This document shows, one piece after another, positions 34,534-42,460 of a stretch of 47,002 bases of DNA. Each line of letters begins with the position of its first letter. Position 1 is the stretch's first letter. Under the pieces are notes generated by a model, which was given only the letters and a program-made list of their open reading frames with translations, did not search any database and had not been told where the DNA came from. A program made the position numbers and the translations under genes. Source of the DNA: an uncultured Collinsella sp. (GTDB taxonomy: Bacteria > Actinomycetota > Coriobacteriia > Coriobacteriales > Coriobacteriaceae); NCBI GenBank assembly GCA_934654765.1, contig CAKUGX010000003.1, positions 1 through 47,002 of the forward strand, in the 5' to 3' direction.

Positions 34534-34700
34534 CCTCGGCTGGAACCGCCCCCATCGGAGACCCCAGGGCTTACCTCCCAAATCGTCCTCGGACATGTCA
34601 GGACCCCGCCGTGCGCTTCGCGCGGCGGGGTCCTTCCGTCCCGCGGAAAGATTTGGGAGGTAAGCCCTGGGGCCTCCTGCGGTAACTAGGGAGGCCGAGG
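34534..34700. repeat. 167-bp nested palindrome after pfkA
   Basis: Beginning at the base after the pfkA stop: CCTCGGC (34534) pairs with GCCGAGG (34694), AACCGC with GCGGT, and GGAG with CTCC. A 23-bp perfect arm (34562-34584 with 34650-34672) follows. Inside are a 16-bp hairpin with a 3-nt CTT loop (34600-34634, core AGGACCCCGCCG) and a small stem TTCCG/CGGAA. The whole can fold as a branched rod or a cruciform. No transposase-like coding sequence is inside. Confidence 0.92.
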
Positions 34701-34810
34701 CTATTCGTCTTCTTGCTGCAAGTGCGTGGGCTGAGATTTTGGGATGTTGCAGGCTCTTAGCTGAGAGTAGCACTGACATTTGTCCTGAAATGGCTGGTCG
34801 TTAGGGATTG

Positions 34811-34870
34811 CTACCGGTAGTTGCGGTAGGGTTGGGGCAGATTCTAACTAGAAATGGTGGTCGCTACCGG
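34811..34870 (+). promoter_or_regulatory. Possible operator repeats upstream of the XRE gene
   Basis: CTACCGGTAG (34811-34820, perfect palindrome) and GCTACCGG (34863-34870) lie 50 nt apart upstream of the membrane-anchored XRE regulator. They share GGTCG/GATTGCTACCGG-type surroundings. They could be binding sites for that regulator. Confidence 0.35.
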
Positions 34871-34925
34871 TTGTTCTCGGCATACTCGGCTCATTCGATT
34901 CGACCATCAAACGAAAGGAACCACC

Positions 34926-35864
34926 ATGGATCTTGCGATGGCACAGCGCCTCGTCGATCGCCGCAAGGCTGCCGGGCTTTCTCAGGAGGCGCTTGCCGCC
35001 CAGCTGGGTGTGAGTCGTCAGGCTGTCAGTAAATGGGAGCGCAGCGAATCCTCGCCCGATACCGATAACCTTATTGCGCTCGCCGCGCTGTATGGCGTGT
35101 CGCTGGATGAGCTGCTGTATGGGGAGGCGGTGGCTAGCGCTGATGACTCACAGGCTGATGATGAGGCACAGAACAGCAACGCCGGCACCAAAGCTTCAGA
35201 TAAGGCTGAAGAGGCTGAGGCTTCTACTGAGCACGCTGATTGCAGCGATAAGCCACTTGTCGATATTTCCCTCGTGCGCGGTATCCACGTCATTGATCCC
35301 AATAAAGGCGAGGAAGTCCATGTTGGTTGGAGCGGCATCCATGTGACCAACGAGCGCAAGGGCGAAGAGGTGCATGTGGGGCCGGACGGCGTGCATATCG
35401 ATACGCTTGAGGACGATGGACATAGCGTACGCACCAATGACGACGGCACCGTCACCATCGACGGCGAGACGTTTTCCAGCTGGAAGGAAGCACACGACAA
35501 GCTCGACCATCATGGCAAGCATTTCCACACCAAGGTCGGACGTGCATGGAACAAATTCCCCTTCCCCGCACTTGTTACTCTCGCCTATCTGGTGCTCGGC
35601 ATTGTCTACGGCACATGGGGCATGGGGCTTTTCCTCGTCTTTCTGGTTCCCGTCTACTACGCGATTGGTGACTTCATCGATCGGCGCCACCTGTCTAAGC
35701 TGATCGAGGCCATCTACCCGGCAGCCGCCATCGCTTGGTTCCTCTACATGTGGCTCTGTTTGGGACAGCCCCATCCTGCATGGATCATCCTCATCACGAT
35801 TCCGGTCATAAAGGCGCTCATGCGCTGGTGCCGCAAACAATGGAAGCACCGCAAACAGGCCTAA
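34926..35864 (+). CDS. XRE-family regulator with membrane-anchored C-terminus
   Basis: 312 residues. The N-terminal helix-turn-helix is LSQEALAAQLGVSRQAVSKWERSES, followed by the usual ALYGVSLDELLYGE. After an acidic linker come repeated units of about 18 residues built on GIHV...KGEEVHVG (GIHVIDPNKGEEVHVGW, GIHVTNERKGEEVHVGP, GVHIDT), then two or three hydrophobic segments (ALVTLAYLVLGIVYG; LFLVFLVPVYYAIG; AAIAWFLYMWLCL). The HTH-plus-membrane layout suggests a regulator that senses a membrane signal. The start at 34926 has AAAGGAA upstream. The function of the repeats is unknown. Confidence 0.82.
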   Translation: MDLAMAQRLVDRRKAAGLSQEALAAQLGVSRQAVSKWERSESSPDTDNLIALAALYGVSLDELLYGEAVASADDSQADDEAQNSNAGTKASDKAEEAEASTEHADCSDKPLVDISLVRGIHVIDPNKGEEVHVGWSGIHVTNERKGEEVHVGPDGVHIDTLEDDGHSVRTNDDGTVTIDGETFSSWKEAHDKLDHHGKHFHTKVGRAWNKFPFPALVTLAYLVLGIVYGTWGMGLFLVFLVPVYYAIGDFIDRRHLSKLIEAIYPAAAIAWFLYMWLCLGQPHPAWIILITIPVIKALMRWCRKQWKHRKQA

Positions 35865-35907
35865 CACGCTCCGACCCAGCAGCACCCAACCGCCCCCGCC
35901 CTTCTCC

Positions 35908-35978
35908 TAAGTTGCGGTGAAATAGGGACTGTTTTGAAGCTCCAAAGCGCCAAACAGTCCGTATATCACCGCAACTTA
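35908..35978. repeat. 27-bp inverted repeat downstream of the XRE gene
   Basis: Arm 35908-35934 (TAAGTTGCGGTGA...) pairs with 35952-35978 with two mismatches, across a 17-nt loop. It has no T-run and lies 65 nt before the left end of the IS element. Confidence 0.88.
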
Positions 35979-36043
35979 CAAACAACTGGGTCAGTTCCGG
36001 CACGGAGATTAGCATTGAGCTGACCGCGCGGGTAGCGCGCAGA

Positions 36044-37523
36044 GATGTGGTGTAAGAGGCGGGGCATGCCCCGCCTCTTCCCTTTCTTGAAAGGAAGGGG
36101 ACACCGCCTAGAATTCGTCGTTGGAGTAATGAAGGTGACGAATGGAAGGAAAGGCGATGCCCCAAGAAGAGAGTGTACTGCGCCTCGGCCGCGACGAGGC
36201 CCTCGAGGCGGCGAGGCTCTGGCAGGAGTGCGGAGATGCGCGCGAGTTCGCGTGCAGGGTGCTGGGCGGCGTGATGAACGCGCTGATGGACTCCGAGGCC
36301 CAGCAGATGTGCGGCGCGAGCCGCAACGAGCGCAGCGACGGCAGGGGGAACAGCCGCAACGGCTACCGCCCCAGGTCGCTCAAGACCGCCGTGGGCGACG
36401 TGGAGCTCGAGATACCCAAGCTCAGGCACGGCACCTACTACCCCGAGGGCATGCTCGCGCGATGGTCGCGCGTCGACACCTCGGTGGCCGCCATCGTGCA
36501 GGAGATGTACGTGTGCGGCGTGTCCACCCGCAAGGTCGAGCGCGTGGCGTCCAGGCTGGGCATATCCTCGCTGTCGAGCTCGGAGGTCTCGAGACTCTGC
36601 TCCGACCTCGACGCCGAGGTGGCGGAGTTCCGCCGCCGCGACCTGTCGGGCACGCCGTGCTGCTACCTGTGGCTCGACGCCACCTACATGAGCTGCAGGG
36701 TCGGCTCGTCGGTCGTCTCGCAGGGCGTCGTGACCGCGATCGGGCTGGGCGCCGACGGGCGCAAGCACTTCCTGGGCTGCGACGTGGTCGACACCGAGAG
36801 CGAGGACTCCTGGGCGGCATTCCTCGGCGGGCTGCGCGAGCGCGGGCTGTCCGGCGTGCGCCTCGTGGTCTCCGACAGCCACGCCGGGCTCGTGGCCGCC
36901 GTCTCGCGCCTGTTCCAGGGCTGCGCCTGGCAGCGCTGCGTGACGCACCTGCAGCGCAACCTCCAGAGCGCCTGCTCGGGCAGGCCCGAGGGCTCCAAGG
37001 CGGCCGTCAGGGACCTCGTGCACGCCGCGGTCTACCAGGACGACCCCGACCTCGCGCGCTGCGTGTGGGCCGAGGCGGCGCCCTGGGTGGCGTCGGTGTC
37101 CGCCAGGGCCGGCGAGGTCTTCGAGCAGGCCGAGGACTCCGCGCTGGCGTTCACGGCCTTCCCCAGGGCGCACTGGGCCAAGCTCCGCACCAACAACGTC
37201 CAGGAGCGCGCCAACCGCGAGATCAAGCGCCGCTACAGGGTCGTGCAGTCCTTCCCCTCGAGGGAGTCGATGCTGCGCCTGACGTGCGCGAGCCTCATGG
37301 AGACCGAGGGGCAGTGGTCCCAGCAGCGCGTGTTCTCCGAGGCCTCGGCCGCCGGGGGCTTCGCCGAGCCCGCGGACAGGCCGGCCCCGACAGAGGGGAG
37401 GCGCCGCGCGCTCGGGCGGCGCGCCAGGGAGATAGTGGACGAGATAGTCGAGAAGCACGGTCTCAAGAAGGAGTAACATCGGGATTTGCAGCGACGGACC
37501 TCAGGACGCTCTTACACCACGTC
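36044..37523 (+). mobile_element. IS256-family insertion sequence
   Basis: A transposase gene flanked by 15-bp terminal inverted repeats with one mismatch: GATGTGGTGTAAGAG at 36044-36058 and the complement of GACGTGGTGTAAGAG at 37509-37523. The flanks are both rich in GCGCGC, so an 8-9 bp target duplication cannot be set with confidence. The element uses AGG arginine codons far more than neighbouring genes, suggesting foreign origin. Confidence 0.85.
36157..37476 (+). CDS. IS256-family (mutator) transposase
   Basis: 439 residues, full length for the family. The DDE catalytic residues are visible: Asp in YLWLDATYMSC, Asp in LVVSDSHAGLVAAV, and Glu in NNVQERANREIKRRYRVVQSFPS. The N-terminal DNA-binding part has RNGYRPRSLKTAVGDVELEIPK, highly typical of mutator transposases. 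The frame is intact, so the element may be active. The start at 36157 follows GGAAAGG; ATG 36142 is an alternative. Confidence 0.95.
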   Translation: MPQEESVLRLGRDEALEAARLWQECGDAREFACRVLGGVMNALMDSEAQQMCGASRNERSDGRGNSRNGYRPRSLKTAVGDVELEIPKLRHGTYYPEGMLARWSRVDTSVAAIVQEMYVCGVSTRKVERVASRLGISSLSSSEVSRLCSDLDAEVAEFRRRDLSGTPCCYLWLDATYMSCRVGSSVVSQGVVTAIGLGADGRKHFLGCDVVDTESEDSWAAFLGGLRERGLSGVRLVVSDSHAGLVAAVSRLFQGCAWQRCVTHLQRNLQSACSGRPEGSKAAVRDLVHAAVYQDDPDLARCVWAEAAPWVASVSARAGEVFEQAEDSALAFTAFPRAHWAKLRTNNVQERANREIKRRYRVVQSFPSRESMLRLTCASLMETEGQWSQQRVFSEASAAGGFAEPADRPAPTEGRRRALGRRAREIVDEIVEKHGLKKE

Positions 37524-37553
37524 TGCGCGCGCGACCACCGCGCGCCAAGAAAA

Positions 37554-37693
37554 GGGCCTATTTACTACGTTTAACTCGAGAGGGCCGACCATACCCGCCT
37601 TTTCCGAAAACTGGCAAGCCCTCTACCTGCGGTTTTAATTTCATAATCTTTGTCACGGTCGAGGGTGTGGTAGCAAACGTAGTAGATAGGCCC
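37554..37693. repeat. 19-bp inverted repeat with 102-nt loop
   Basis: GGGCCTATTTACTACGTTT (37554-37572) pairs with 37675-37693 with one T-G wobble. It lies just right of the IS element. An 89-codon minus-strand frame (37558-37827) spans it, but the frame is not convincing as a gene. No other gene was seen between the IS and the permease. Confidence 0.75.
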
Positions 37694-37808
37694 ATTTTGT
37701 GGCATACGACCCATACAAGCCCAATCTCGAAGGCCAAAGAGAGCCTCTCATCCACGCCTGCGAGCGAAAACCAAATAGAATGAAAGGCAAATGGAAAGCC
37801 CGTTTGAC

Positions 37809-37852
37809 GGGGCAAACGCCGGGCCACCTAATGGTTGTCCGGCGTTTGCCCC
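37809..37852. repeat. 14-bp perfect inverted repeat
   Basis: GGGGCAAACGCCGG (37809-37822) pairs with CCGGCGTTTGCCCC (37839-37852). It directly adjoins repeat element copy D, giving two hairpins in a row after the permease gene. Confidence 0.85.
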
Positions 37853-37895
37853 GATAAAACCTGCCAAAATAAACCTGTCCCTTTTTGGCAGGCTA
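37843..37895. repeat. AAACCTGCC repeat element, copy D (at permease stop)
   Basis: CGTTTGCCCCGATAAAACC, then TGCCAAAATAAACCTGTCCC and TTTTTGGCAGGCTA. The last CTA is the stop codon of the FtsX-type permease gene on the minus strand. Confidence 0.85.
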
Positions 37896-40670
37896 CTCGG
37901 CGCTCTTGAGGGCGCCGACCATGTCGATCTTATTGAGGGTGCGATTGGTAGCGAGGTTGACGATGATCGTAAAGCCGAATGAAAGCACCACGGCAAGCAC
38001 GTAGCTCAGCGGCTCGACTTCGACGTCAAAGTACAATGACGGCATCTGCAAGATGTACGTAAAGCTCTCGGCCAGCGCACCACCCAGCGGTACGCCCAGC
38101 GCGGCACCAATCGCCGTGAGGATCAACGTCTCCTTGTTGACGTAGTGGTGCACCTCGCCACGGCGGAAGCCCAGCACCTTAATGGTCGCCAGCTCGCGCT
38201 CGCGCTCGGAGATATTCGTGTTGGACAGCGTAAACACCACCACAAACGACAGGCACGCCGCCATAAAGGTCACGAGCACCACGACCGAATTGATAATCGT
38301 AAAGTTCGCCTCATAGTTTTCCCAATGCTCGGCCGTACTCGAAATCGTAAGCCAACCGTCACTCTTAAGATTCTTGCTAAACGCAATCTGGTCGGCCGAC
38401 GAACCCTTAAGCAGCACAAAGACGCCGTTAAGGCGTGCACTTTGACCGAACGCGCGCTCATAGGTGCCCTGCGTCATGTAAAGCGTGTTGCCTAGATAGT
38501 TGAGCGAGATGTCGCTGACTTTGACCTTGGCAACATTGAGCGACGAATCCTGGACGTGAGCCGTGTCACCCGGCTTGATCCCCAGCACCAGCTGAGAGCT
38601 CTTGCTCAAATACACGTCTCCGTCACGCAGGGCGAGCGGTTCTTTGGACTCATCCTCCAGGCGCACGTAATCGCCCAAGTCACCCGTGCGGTCGTCGGGA
38701 ATCACGATGAGCTGCACGGTCTCGCTCTTGCCGCCAAACGTAAAGGTGACGTTGTCGGTCATAATCGGCAGGGTCGAGGTCACCGTCACGTTGGAATCCT
38801 TGGCTGCACTGCGCTCATCCAACGCCGCGCACGTCTGCGAAAAATCATCGGGATTGGCGACCGCCAGCAAATCGTAACGTGTGATGTGGCCGTACTGCTT
38901 GGGCGACAGCGCGACCGACGTATCACGGATGCCCATACCGCAAATCACAAGCGCCGTGCAGCCCGCAATGCCAAAGATGGTCATAAAGGCGCGCTTTTTG
39001 TAGCGGAACAGGTTGCGTGCAGCGACCTTGTTCAAAAAGCTCATGCGGTGCCAGATAAAGCCGATGCGCTCGAGCAGAATGCGCGAGCCGGCGCGCGGGG
39101 CCTTGGGACGCATGAGCGAGGCAGGGGTCTCGGCCATCTCGTGGCGGCAGGCGATAATCGTGGCTCCCACCACGCCCACGGCAAACAGCGCCACCGAAAC
39201 GATCGAGGACACGATGTCGTACGAAAGTAGCATCTGGGGCAGCGAGTACATGTCGTCGAACACCGTAAACAAGAACAGCGGCAGACCCACAAATCCGATG
39301 ATATTGCCGAGCACGCCACCGATCAGACACGCCCACAGCGAGTAGTCCACATATTTGGACAGGATACGCCCGCGTGAATAGCCGAGCGCCTTGTACAGGC
39401 CAATAAGCGTGCGCTCCTCCTCGACCATGCGGGTGGCGGTGGTGAGGCTGATAAGCACGGCGACGATAAAGAAGATGAACGGGAACACCGTGGCGATGGC
39501 CTCGATCGAAGAACTATCGCTCTCGACGCTCGAGTAGCTTGCGATATTGCCGCGGTCCTGGATGTACCAGGTGCATTCGCCCAGGTCAGAGAGCTCGGCG
39601 CGGGCATCGGCAAACTGCTGGTCGGCGGCGGCGCGGCGCTGGTCCAGGTCGGCTTGCGCCTGCGCACGCTCGTCGCTGCCCTCGGCCATGCGATTGATGT
39701 TGTCCTGCTCGATCCCAAAGACCATATTCGCCTGACGCTCAGCCGCGTCCAAGCTCGCCGGTGTGTCGACCGTCAGCTCCTGAGCGCGCGCCTTCTCACG
39801 CTCCTCGCGGATCTTCTCGATATTGCCCTTGACCTCATTGATCTTTGCCGAGTAGGCATCCGAATAGGAGTTGAGGCTCTTGGCTCCCTCGACGACCACG
39901 TGGACAGCGGAGTAGGAAGAAGATGTCGCGGCATCCTCGCTCACGTAGAACTTGTAGTCCGCAGTCGAAGCAGCGCGAAAGGCGTTGACCGTCGAGTCGG
40001 AGCTCACATCAGTGGGATCGAGGACCTCAGCCGTAATGGTGTAATCGCCCGCGGCAAATTGATCCTTGGCACTTTGGTTGGACGAGCTCGCGTCATTGGC
40101 GGCAAAGCTCACCGTATCGCCGATTTTCTTGCCCGAAGCCTTCAAAAAACGTGAGGTCACTGCCACTTCGCCCGAAGTCTCGGGCAGCTCGCCACGTACT
40201 AGCACCGGTTGGTCAATATTCTCTTTGGAGAGGCTCTGTACGACGACACGCTCGCGCGTCGTACTCACGGCGGTATAGGCGGTCTCGGTATAGATGCCCT
40301 CGGCCGTCTCGACGCCATCGACCTCTTGGATCGCAGCAAGATCGTCATCGGTCAGACCATAGGTCGACTGCACGTTGATGTCATAGACATTCTGCTGGTC
40401 AAAGTAAGCGTCAACCGAATCGCACAGGTCCTCGCAGCCCGCCTTAAGGCCGCACATCACGCTCACGCCAAGCGCGGTGATGACCACGATGGATAAGAAG
40501 CGCTTAAGACTGCCTCGGATTGTGCGGTAGATGCCACGGCGAAACACCGTCGGCACCATATCGTTTGAGCTTTGGGCGGTGCGGTAGGTCGTAAAATCCT
40601 GCTCGCGCTCCGTGTTCTGCGCATCGCGGCGCTGGCTGTTTTGGCGGTCCTGGTCCATGGGCGCTACCAC
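37893..40670 (-). CDS. FtsX-like ABC transporter permease
   Basis: 925 residues. An N-terminal membrane segment (RFLSIVVITALGVSVMCG) is followed by a large extracellular region of about 350 residues containing a helical, coiled-coil-like part rich in E, A and Q. A three-helix FtsX block (FPFIFFIVAVLISLTTATRMV... EERTLIGLYKALGYSRG), a second extracellular domain and a C-terminal FtsX block (SFVVVFTLSNTNISERERELATIKVLGF) complete it. Such proteins move lipids, peptides or drugs or drive cell-wall enzymes. It overlaps the ATPase gene by 7 nt (ATGGTAG), so the two are translationally coupled. Confidence 0.92.
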   Translation of the reverse strand: MVAPMDQDRQNSQRRDAQNTEREQDFTTYRTAQSSNDMVPTVFRRGIYRTIRGSLKRFLSIVVITALGVSVMCGLKAGCEDLCDSVDAYFDQQNVYDINVQSTYGLTDDDLAAIQEVDGVETAEGIYTETAYTAVSTTRERVVVQSLSKENIDQPVLVRGELPETSGEVAVTSRFLKASGKKIGDTVSFAANDASSSNQSAKDQFAAGDYTITAEVLDPTDVSSDSTVNAFRAASTADYKFYVSEDAATSSSYSAVHVVVEGAKSLNSYSDAYSAKINEVKGNIEKIREEREKARAQELTVDTPASLDAAERQANMVFGIEQDNINRMAEGSDERAQAQADLDQRRAAADQQFADARAELSDLGECTWYIQDRGNIASYSSVESDSSSIEAIATVFPFIFFIVAVLISLTTATRMVEEERTLIGLYKALGYSRGRILSKYVDYSLWACLIGGVLGNIIGFVGLPLFLFTVFDDMYSLPQMLLSYDIVSSIVSVALFAVGVVGATIIACRHEMAETPASLMRPKAPRAGSRILLERIGFIWHRMSFLNKVAARNLFRYKKRAFMTIFGIAGCTALVICGMGIRDTSVALSPKQYGHITRYDLLAVANPDDFSQTCAALDERSAAKDSNVTVTSTLPIMTDNVTFTFGGKSETVQLIVIPDDRTGDLGDYVRLEDESKEPLALRDGDVYLSKSSQLVLGIKPGDTAHVQDSSLNVAKVKVSDISLNYLGNTLYMTQGTYERAFGQSARLNGVFVLLKGSSADQIAFSKNLKSDGWLTISSTAEHWENYEANFTIINSVVVLVTFMAACLSFVVVFTLSNTNISERERELATIKVLGFRRGEVHHYVNKETLILTAIGAALGVPLGGALAESFTYILQMPSLYFDVEVEPLSYVLAVVLSFGFTIIVNLATNRTLNKIDMVGALKSAE

Positions 40671-41365
40671 TCGATCGTCTCGATCGGCACGGGATTTTGC
40701 TGGACTGTCTCGCTCTCCACGCGGCCGCTCTTAAAGCGGATCAGGCGATCGGCCATGGGCGCCAGCGCAGAGTTGTGGGTGATGATAATGACCGTAATGC
40801 CTTGCTTGCGGCAAGTGTCCTGTAGCAGCTGCAAGATCTGCTTGCCAGTTTTGTAGTCGAGTGCACCCGTAGGCTCGTCGCACAAAAGCAGCTTGGGGTT
40901 CTTGGCCAGCGCGCGGGCGATGGATACGCGCTGCTGCTCGCCGCCCGAAAGCTGCGCCGGAAAGTTGCCCAGGCGCTCGCCCAGGCCAACCTGACGAAGC
41001 GTCTGTTCGGCATCGAGCGAATCAGGGCAGATCTGTGCCGCGAGTTCGACGTTCTCAAGCGCCGTCAGGTTAGGAACCAGATTGTAGAACTGGAAGACAA
41101 AGCCGACGTCGGCGCGGCGGTACTCCACGAGCTGCGCCTCGTTGGCGGAGCTCACGTCGCGCCCGTCCACCGTCACGGTGCCGGAGGTCGCCGTGTCCAT
41201 GCCGCCCAAGATGTTGAGCGCCGTGGTTTTACCGGCGCCCGAAGCACCCAGAATGATGGCGAGCTCACCGCGCTCGACCGTAAAGCTCGCGCCGTCGAGC
41301 GCGTGGATGCGGGCGTCGCCTTCGCCGTATGCTTTGATGACGTCCTTAAATTCGATATAAGCCAT
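40664..41365 (-). CDS. ABC transporter ATP-binding protein (LolD/MacB type)
   Basis: 233 residues. Walker A is GASGAGKTT, the Q-loop is [19 protein letters not shown], the signature is LSGGEQQR, Walker B is [12 protein letters not shown], and the H-loop is IITHNSALA. The [13 protein letters not shown] variant is characteristic of ATPases that partner FtsX-type permeases. It forms an operon with the overlapping permease gene downstream. Confidence 0.95.
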   Translation of the reverse strand: MAYIEFKDVIKAYGEGDARIHALDGASFTVERGELAIILGASGAGKTTALNILGGMDTATSGTVTVDGRDVSSANEAQLVEYRRADVGFVFQFYNLVPNLTALENVELAAQICPDSLDAEQTLRQVGLGERLGNFPAQLSGGEQQRVSIARALAKNPKLLLCDEPTGALDYKTGKQILQLLQDTCRKQGITVIIITHNSALAPMADRLIRFKSGRVESETVQQNPVPIETIEW

Positions 41366-41414
41366 CGATTAATTCCCATCTGGTCGGATAACTCTTTAGT
41401 ATTACCCATTTCCC

Positions 41415-41460
41415 ACCTACCAAAAAGGGACAGGTTTATTTTGGCAGGTTTTATATGGGG
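41415..41460. repeat. AAACCTGCC repeat element, copy E (inverted orientation)
   Basis: CCTACCAAAAAGGGACAGG, then TTTATTTTGGCAGGTTTTATA. It is opposite in orientation to the other five copies. It lies 50 nt upstream of the ABC ATPase start, in the divergent region before the GyrI-like gene. Confidence 0.8.
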
Positions 41461-41636
41461 AAACGGCAGCTATAGATGAGGCGCCGGGGAGGCCGAGAAA
41501 TCATCGACGGGGTCAGGCCGACCGCCAAGCACAACGCACGCATCTCAATCTGTCAGCCAAATCATTCGAACAGCTGTTCGTTTCTAAGATATGATTCGAC
41601 TATCTAAGCGGGCCAATACGCAGAAAGGCGGCCAAC

Positions 41637-42275
41637 ATGGCGTTCGACTTTAAGAAGGAATACAAGGAGCTCTATAAACCTGCAAGCAAGCCGAGTATCG
41701 TAACTGTCCCGCCTATGAGCTACGTTGCCGTTCGCGGAAAGGGCGACCCAAATACCGAAGGTGGCGAGTATCAAAACGCCCTGCCGCTACTTTACGGCAT
41801 CGCCTATACCGTCAAGATGTCGAAGAAAGGCTCAAGGAGTATCGAGGGCTATTTCGACTTTGTGGTACCGCCGCTCGAGGGTTTCTGGTGGCAAGAGTCC
41901 CCGAGCGGCGACATCGATTATGCGCACAAAGACAATTTCAACTATATCTCGTGTATCCGTCTGCCCGATTTCGTCACTCAGGATGACTTTGATTGGGCCG
42001 TCGCGGAAGCCACGGCCAAAAAGAAACTAGACTTTAACGCTGTTGAGCTGCTTAAGATTGATGAGGGCCTCTGCGTTCAATGCATGCATACCGGACCCTA
42101 TGACAGCGAGCCGGCAACCGTAGACGCCATGCATGAATATGCGACCGAGCAGGGCTATGTCCCCGACTTCTCAGGCACCCGTTTACATCACGAAATCTAT
42201 CTCTCCGATCCACGCAAATGTGCACCGGAGAAACTTAAGACTGTGGTTCGTCATCCTATCAAGCGCGCTGAATAG
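41637..42275 (+). CDS. GyrI-like small-molecule-binding domain protein
   Basis: 212 residues with a GyrI-like/AraC effector-binding fold: MSYVAVRGKGDPNTEGGEYQNALPLLYGIAYTVKM in the first half, EGFWWQ in the middle and HTGPYDSEPATVDAMHEY in the second half. No DNA-binding domain is attached, so it is a stand-alone binding or hydrolase-like member. Ligand and role are unknown. The ribosome binding site is AAAGGCGG. Confidence 0.85.
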   Translation: MAFDFKKEYKELYKPASKPSIVTVPPMSYVAVRGKGDPNTEGGEYQNALPLLYGIAYTVKMSKKGSRSIEGYFDFVVPPLEGFWWQESPSGDIDYAHKDNFNYISCIRLPDFVTQDDFDWAVAEATAKKKLDFNAVELLKIDEGLCVQCMHTGPYDSEPATVDAMHEYATEQGYVPDFSGTRLHHEIYLSDPRKCAPEKLKTVVRHPIKRAE

Positions 42276-42388
42276 CGTGGGGCGTCATTTCACGCGCTAG
42301 GTTTTAAGCCAGCCAACCAGCCGCCTCCTAGACCGTCCGGTAATAATCTTGACGCGGCCCGTCGCATCTTATAAGTTTGTTTTGCTAA

Positions 42389-42430
42389 AGCTGGAAAGCC
42401 TCTCAACGATGCGCAACTCCAGCTCTTTTT
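42389..42430 (+). terminator. Intrinsic terminator in front of the ClC gene
   Basis: AGCTGGA (42389-42395) pairs with TCCAGCT (42418-42424), then CTTTTT. It ends 30 nt before the ClC start codon. It either ends the GyrI-like transcript or, if the TTGACG/TATAAG-like promoter at 42349-42375 is used, sits in the ClC leader as an attenuator. Confidence 0.65.
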
Positions 42431-42460
42431 CTATCAAGAGAGCAAGTGTCGGAAAGCAAA

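Noticed and set aside
34534-34700. Simple rho-independent terminator of pfkA
   Set aside because: The structure is much larger than needed and has no T-run after the final arm.
33361-34779. A minus-strand frame of 472 codons over pfkA
   Set aside because: It is a shadow of the phosphofructokinase gene and includes the palindrome.
35818-37479. A minus-strand frame of 553 codons over the IS element
   Set aside because: It is antisense to an intact IS256 transposase and has a biased, Arg/Ala/Gly-rich composition.
36035-37532. Target-site duplication of the IS element
   Set aside because: Both flanks contain GCGCGC, but they are in low-complexity sequence and no clear 8-9 bp direct repeat meets the inverted repeat ends.
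37558-37827. An 89-codon minus-strand frame right of the IS element
   Set aside because: It is built largely from the two arms of an inverted repeat, lacks a clear ribosome binding site and matches no family I know. It is kept only as part of the repeat description.
42276-42460. Fluoride riboswitch upstream of the ClC gene
   Set aside because: The conserved riboswitch core could not be found; only a simple hairpin with a T-run is present.
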